From Pseudomonadota bacterium (GTDB lineage: Bacteria; Myxococcota_A; Polyangia; Polyangiales; Polyangiaceae), in assembly GCA_023423895.1 (NCBI GenBank), contig JAFAER010000041.1, forward strand, positions 30,028 through 94,027: a DNA stretch of 64,000 nucleotides. Direction: 5' to 3'. The notes under the pieces are model-generated. The model ran no database searches. It was given only the letters and a program-made list of their open reading frames with translations, and was not told the DNA's origin. Shown here piece after piece: positions 61,291 through 64,000 of this stretch (its first letter is position 1; each line of letters opens with the position of its first letter). The translations under genes were made by a program, and so were the position numbers.

Positions 61291-62082
61291 TCAAGCCGCT
61301 CGGCGCGTCGACCGCCCCGTACGCTTCTTGGTCTTCGCCGTCTTTGCGGTCCGCTTCGCGGGAGCCGCGCGGCGCGCCGTGCGCTTCCGAGGAGCTTTCG
61401 CCTTCGCGGGCTCGGGGGCGGCCACCTCTTCGATCGCGTGGTCGAAGAGCTCGGCAACGATCCGCGCCGTATCACGCGTCAGAACCGTCGCAGGTGTGAC
61501 CTCGAAGAAGCCTCGGCTCACGAGCTCGGCCGCGACCTGAGCCGACGTCAAGCCGAGGAGCTTGGCGACCGTTCCGACGGCGATCGTCGGTCCCACCGGG
61601 ATCGTCGGGCGGGGAGCGGGGATCGGAGCAGCCTCGACCTCCGGCGCCGTCCACGCGGCCTCAGCCCTGTCGCCGCCGTCCTCTTCGTGCTCTTGCGGCT
61701 CTTCTTCCTCGTCTTCCTCGTCTTCCTCGTCTGGCGCGCCGGCCTCCACGGGCCCCCGCCCGCGCGTGGACGGAACGAGGTCCTCGTCTTGCTCTTCCGC
61801 GCAGGAGTCCGTCTCGTCGTCGTCGAGCCCTTCGTAGCCTTCGGGCACCATGATCGACGAGGGCGGAGCGACCTCGTCGTCGCCTGCCACGCCCGCACGC
61901 GGGTAACATCCCGAGCCACGCTCGGGCGGCGACTCCAGATCGGTCGTGCTCGGTCTCTCCGCCTTCGGCGGGTTCAAGGCGGCAACGTCTACGACGACGC
62001 GCCTTCGCACGACGGTGGGACGCAGGTGGTCGAGCACGGTGGTCGGCTCGCGGGACTCGCGATCGCGCATCGGGTGATCCAT
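61291..62082 (-). CDS. IF2-N-like domain with acidic linker and histone-H1-like tail
   Basis: The 263-residue protein has four parts. The N-terminus is basic (HLRPTVVRRRVVVDVAAL). An acidic, Glu-rich stretch follows (about 115-140, DEEDEEDEEEEPQEHEEDGG). Next is a compact helical domain (about 166-212, TIAVGTVAKLLGLTSAQVAA then VSRGFFEVTPATVLTRDTAR) that resembles the IF2 N-terminal domain used by initiation factor 2 to hold other proteins or DNA. The Ala/Arg/Lys tail (about 227-263, PRKRTARRAAPAKRTAKTAK) is like bacterial histone H1 and would bind DNA or RNA. There is no GTPase. The start was set at ATG 62082; the frame opens at 62124. Nucleoid association is inferred. Confidence 0.7.
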   Translation of the reverse strand: MDHPMRDRESREPTTVLDHLRPTVVRRRVVVDVAALNPPKAERPSTTDLESPPERGSGCYPRAGVAGDDEVAPPSSIMVPEGYEGLDDDETDSCAEEQDEDLVPSTRGRGPVEAGAPDEEDEEDEEEEPQEHEEDGGDRAEAAWTAPEVEAAPIPAPRPTIPVGPTIAVGTVAKLLGLTSAQVAAELVSRGFFEVTPATVLTRDTARIVAELFDHAIEEVAAPEPAKAKAPRKRTARRAAPAKRTAKTAKTKKRTGRSTRRAA

Positions 62083-62398
62083 TTTCTTGTCCGTGTGGGC
62101 GCTCCGAGGGAGGCCTTCGGGCACGGCTCCCCGCGCCGTTGCAAGCCATACGCCGCGTCCCCGACGACGGGAGATCCGCGCTGGAGCTCGTGATTTGCCG
62201 GGCTCCGAGCGCGCCCACGCGTCTGGCGGTCGAGCGCAGACCGAGTCGCAGCGCCACGCGCTTCGCGCGAGTGGGGCAGCGCGCTCCGGGCGACGGCTCG
62301 CGTGGGCGCTCGCGCGCGCGGCCCCGCCGACGCGACGGCCTGCCGCCTGCGCGCGAAGGCGACGTGCGGCGCGGCCGTCGATGGACCGGCCTCCGCCG
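62083..62398. other. Gene-free stretch between two minus-strand genes
   Basis: No reading frame here has convincing codon use, signal peptide or homology. The sequence is extremely G/C-rich with short inverted GC runs but no outstanding hairpin. It probably holds the promoter of the IF2-N-like gene at its lower-coordinate end. Confidence 0.5.
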
Positions 62399-62851
62399 CT
62401 AAGGCTTCACCAGCTTGCCGCGCTCGCTCGAGATCACCGGCACGCCTGATCCGTACAGCGTCAGCTCCGCGCTCTCGCCGTGCACGGAGAAGCGGCCGCC
62501 CGCGATCGACCCGTCGAGATCGAAGCGGCGCTCATCGGTGCGGCCGCCCGAACGCGCCTTGCCTTCGAGGCGCCTCACCTTGCCACCACCTGGGATGTCA
62601 CGTAGGACCGGATGTTCGCCGATCGAGGTCAAGACGACCTTGTCGCCTTCGATGGCGACCTCCCATCGATCGACGGGCGCCTCCGAGCGATAGCTCTCGG
62701 ACGGAAGGTCCGCGTCCGGAATCCCTGGCTGCGGAGCGGCGGCCCGGTCGAATGTCCGGTCGACGCGCATCACGTAACGGGCCGTCGAGCCGCCGCCACA
62801 TCCGAGGGAAATGCCCGCGAAGAGCAGGCCGACGACAAGAGGAAGTTTCAT
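62399..62851 (-). CDS. Small lipoprotein, unknown function
   Basis: The protein has 150 residues with a lipoprotein signal (MKLPLVVGLLFAGISLGCGG, lipobox SLGC). The mature part is beta-rich (STARYVMRVDRTFDRAA, VDRWEVAIEGDKVVLTSIGE, RRFDLDGSIAGGRFSVHG, AELTLYGSGVPVISSERGKL). Charged residues alternate with aromatic ones as in small beta-barrel or sandwich lipoproteins. No family is recognised. It is separated from the H1-like gene by about 315 bp in which I see no gene, repeat or RNA feature. Confidence 0.75.
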   Translation of the reverse strand: MKLPLVVGLLFAGISLGCGGGSTARYVMRVDRTFDRAAAPQPGIPDADLPSESYRSEAPVDRWEVAIEGDKVVLTSIGEHPVLRDIPGGGKVRRLEGKARSGGRTDERRFDLDGSIAGGRFSVHGESAELTLYGSGVPVISSERGKLVKP

Positions 62852-63200
62852 GACCGAACCCTGTCACGCGGTCGCACGGCCGCGCTTCACGCGACTGCGC
62901 TCAGAGGCTGAGTTTCATGGCACGCTCCGGTCGAGACCGGTCGAGATGAATAGATCGGTGTGCGTTGTCCGGTGCACACCAGGGCCGGCCGCGCGCGCGG
63001 GGGGGGGAACGCGCGCGGAGATCGACCGTTAATGTCGGTGGGGGCCGCGATTCATCAAAGAATCGTCAGCCCCCTACCGTTTCCTCGGTCGGATCTCCGC
63101 GATGGTCGAGCTCGATACAGCACGCCTCCTTGCCCGATCCCGGAGAGAGAGGATGGGCAAGGAGGCGTAAGTTTTGCAGTTCTCCCCGGTCTGCGACCGG
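62852..63200. other. Non-coding stretch with two strong hairpins and a G9 run
   Basis: No gene is seen. CCGCGCGCG (62989-62997) and CGCGCGCGG (63010-63018) form a 9-bp stem whose loop contains nine consecutive G. A second, longer hairpin lies at 63122-63168. The remainder holds the likely promoter of the lipoprotein at 62851. Confidence 0.6.
63122..63168. terminator. Long perfect hairpin downstream of the propeller gene
   Basis: ACGCCTCCTTGCCC (63122-63135) and GGGCAAGGAGGCGT (63155-63168) are a perfect 14-bp stem; ATCC/GGAT inside it adds four more pairs. It lies 33 bp after the stop of the minus-strand gene at 63201. The T-rich sequence (AAGTTTTG) is on the plus-strand side, so on the minus strand it acts as a U-less terminator or mRNA 3' protector. 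Confidence 0.65.
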
Positions 63201-64000
63201 TCAGGCACGCCTCCGGCGACGCACGGCGCCTCCGATGGCGGCAAGTCCGAGCGCCAGGGCTGCCCACGAGCTGCGGGCTGCTCCGCCAGTCCCAGCCGAC
63301 GAGCAGTGCCCGTGATAGTAGTCGCCGTGTTCCCCCATCGTGTCGTCGCCTTGCCACCCCGTAGGGTTCGCGTGGCGCGTCGGGTGGACCTCACACGAGC
63401 CGATCACGAGGTCAGCCGTCTTCAGCGCGATGTCCCGACGCGCGAGATCGAACGTCGTGACGTTGGAGTCGGAGACGGCGATGAGCTCGCCCTGATTGAG
63501 GAGCGCCCGGCGCGGATGGCCCGCCACTGGGAGGGTCGCCTGCTTGCGAAGGGAGTCCTGACTCCAGTCGATGAGCTGGATGCCACCGCCGTAGCTCGCG
63601 CAGTCGGTCTGCGCGCCCATCCCGCTGCTCCACCCGTTGCCGTAGCGCTGCCCGGAGAAAGGCACGACCACGAGGCCGTCGTCGAAGATCCGGAACGCCT
63701 TCTGGATGCGGTCCTGATCCTCGGGCAGCTCGAAGCTGACGATGTCCTGATCGCTGGTCCCGGAGGTCGAGCCGAACGACACGCGCTGGAGCATCCTCGG
63801 ATTGTCCATGTCGGCGACGTCGAACAGAGAGACGTTGAGGTTGCCGCCGGAATCCGTTCGGTCGAGGCCGAGCCCGAGGACACGATCGCCGCGCGGCTCG
63901 AGGTGGAACACCCAGCCCGGCATGAGGATCTCGCCGCGCTGCTTCGGGGCCGCCTCGTCCGCGAGGTCGATCACGAAGAGCGGGTCGGTCTGCTCGAACG
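63201..64000 (-). CDS. C-terminal part of a secreted beta-propeller protein with MYXO-CTERM-like tail (truncated by window)
   Basis: The frame is open to the window edge, so the N-terminus is missing; 266 codons are visible. DPLFVIDLADEAAPKQRGEI then MPGWVFHLEPRGDRVLGLGL and LNVSLFDVADMDNPRMLQRV are typical of the secreted C-terminal beta-propeller family distantly related to WD40. The last 35 residues (a Cys in HGHCSSAG, then SSWAALALGLAAIGGAV and RRRRRA) have the layout of a MYXO-CTERM sorting tail: Cys-Gly-rich spacer, hydrophobic helix, Arg cluster. Proteins with this tail are processed and anchored at the cell surface in Myxococcota. A strong hairpin follows the stop. Confidence 0.8.
   Translation of the reverse strand, partial: FEQTDPLFVIDLADEAAPKQRGEILMPGWVFHLEPRGDRVLGLGLDRTDSGGNLNVSLFDVADMDNPRMLQRVSFGSTSGTSDQDIVSFELPEDQDRIQKAFRIFDDGLVVVPFSGQRYGNGWSSGMGAQTDCASYGGGIQLIDWSQDSLRKQATLPVAGHPRRALLNQGELIAVSDSNVTTFDLARRDIALKTADLVIGSCEVHPTRHANPTGWQGDDTMGEHGDYYHGHCSSAGTGGAARSSWAALALGLAAIGGAVRRRRRA

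Overview
The window is one stretch of a very GC-rich bacterial chromosome, about 64 kb, densely coding on both strands. Everything points to Myxococcota, and most likely to the Polyangia (Labilithrix/Sandaracinus-like). There are about fourteen predicted lipoproteins, many with Asp/Gly/Ser/Ala-rich linkers after the lipidated cysteine. There are several secreted beta-propeller proteins, a Ser/Thr kinase with a proline-rich tail, response regulators joined to DUF4388 and PEGA modules, a PARP-type zinc-finger protein and a MYXO-CTERM-like C-terminus. The taxon is inferred from this gene content; no rRNA is present.

Layout. 1-4.6 kb: end of a possible TetR regulator, then envelope lipoproteins. 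4.7-8.1 kb: a tightly overlapping operon (lipoprotein, MlaE-type permease, small membrane protein, FtsX-type permease, DUF2203). 8.2-12.9 kb: cysS, a REP-associated tyrosine transposase (RAYT) with repeats and hairpins on both sides, an acyl-CoA dehydrogenase and a membrane protein. 13.2-17.6 kb: NHL-like lipoprotein, a NarL/DesK-type two-component pair, another lipoprotein. 17.6-22.8 kb: a LysR regulator divergent from leuA-leuB-leuC-leuD, with a T-N11-A operator between them. 22.9-28.2 kb: a large propeller lipoprotein, dnaA (minus strand), a non-coding origin candidate with DnaA-box-like 9-mers, and an outer-membrane barrel.

28.2-33.7 kb: an miaE operon with two unknown genes, a membrane protein, a hot-dog thioesterase and a Ser/Thr kinase. 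33.9-43.3 kb: a small lipoprotein, a 986-residue carboxypeptidase-regulatory-like/PDZ protein, a vWA lipoprotein, a peptidase-MA-like membrane protease, a membrane protein and an Eis-like acetyltransferase. 43.3-49.2 kb: a 1071-residue HPt/REC/REC/DUF4388/TM/PEGA regulator, a sulfatase-fold lipoprotein lacking its metal ligands, and tRNA-Ser(GGA) with promoter and terminator.

49.4-59.3 kb is the most unusual part and is rich in DNA-transaction genes: a cNMP/PilZ-like protein, an XPB-type helicase overlapping a Bax1/DUF790 nuclease, a solitary HicA-fold protein, a SWIM-SNF2 helicase with a HEPN-like tail, and a tandem PARP-type zinc-finger protein beside a CDP-alcohol phosphatidyltransferase. 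59.4-64 kb: ettA, a protein pairing an IF2-N-like domain with a histone-H1-like tail, a lipoprotein, and the end of a secreted propeller protein.

Functionally the window mixes housekeeping functions (cysS, dnaA, leuABCD, miaE, ettA, tRNA-Ser) with an expanded envelope and signalling set. No phage, plasmid, CRISPR or large genomic island is visible; the only mobile-type element is the RAYT locus.
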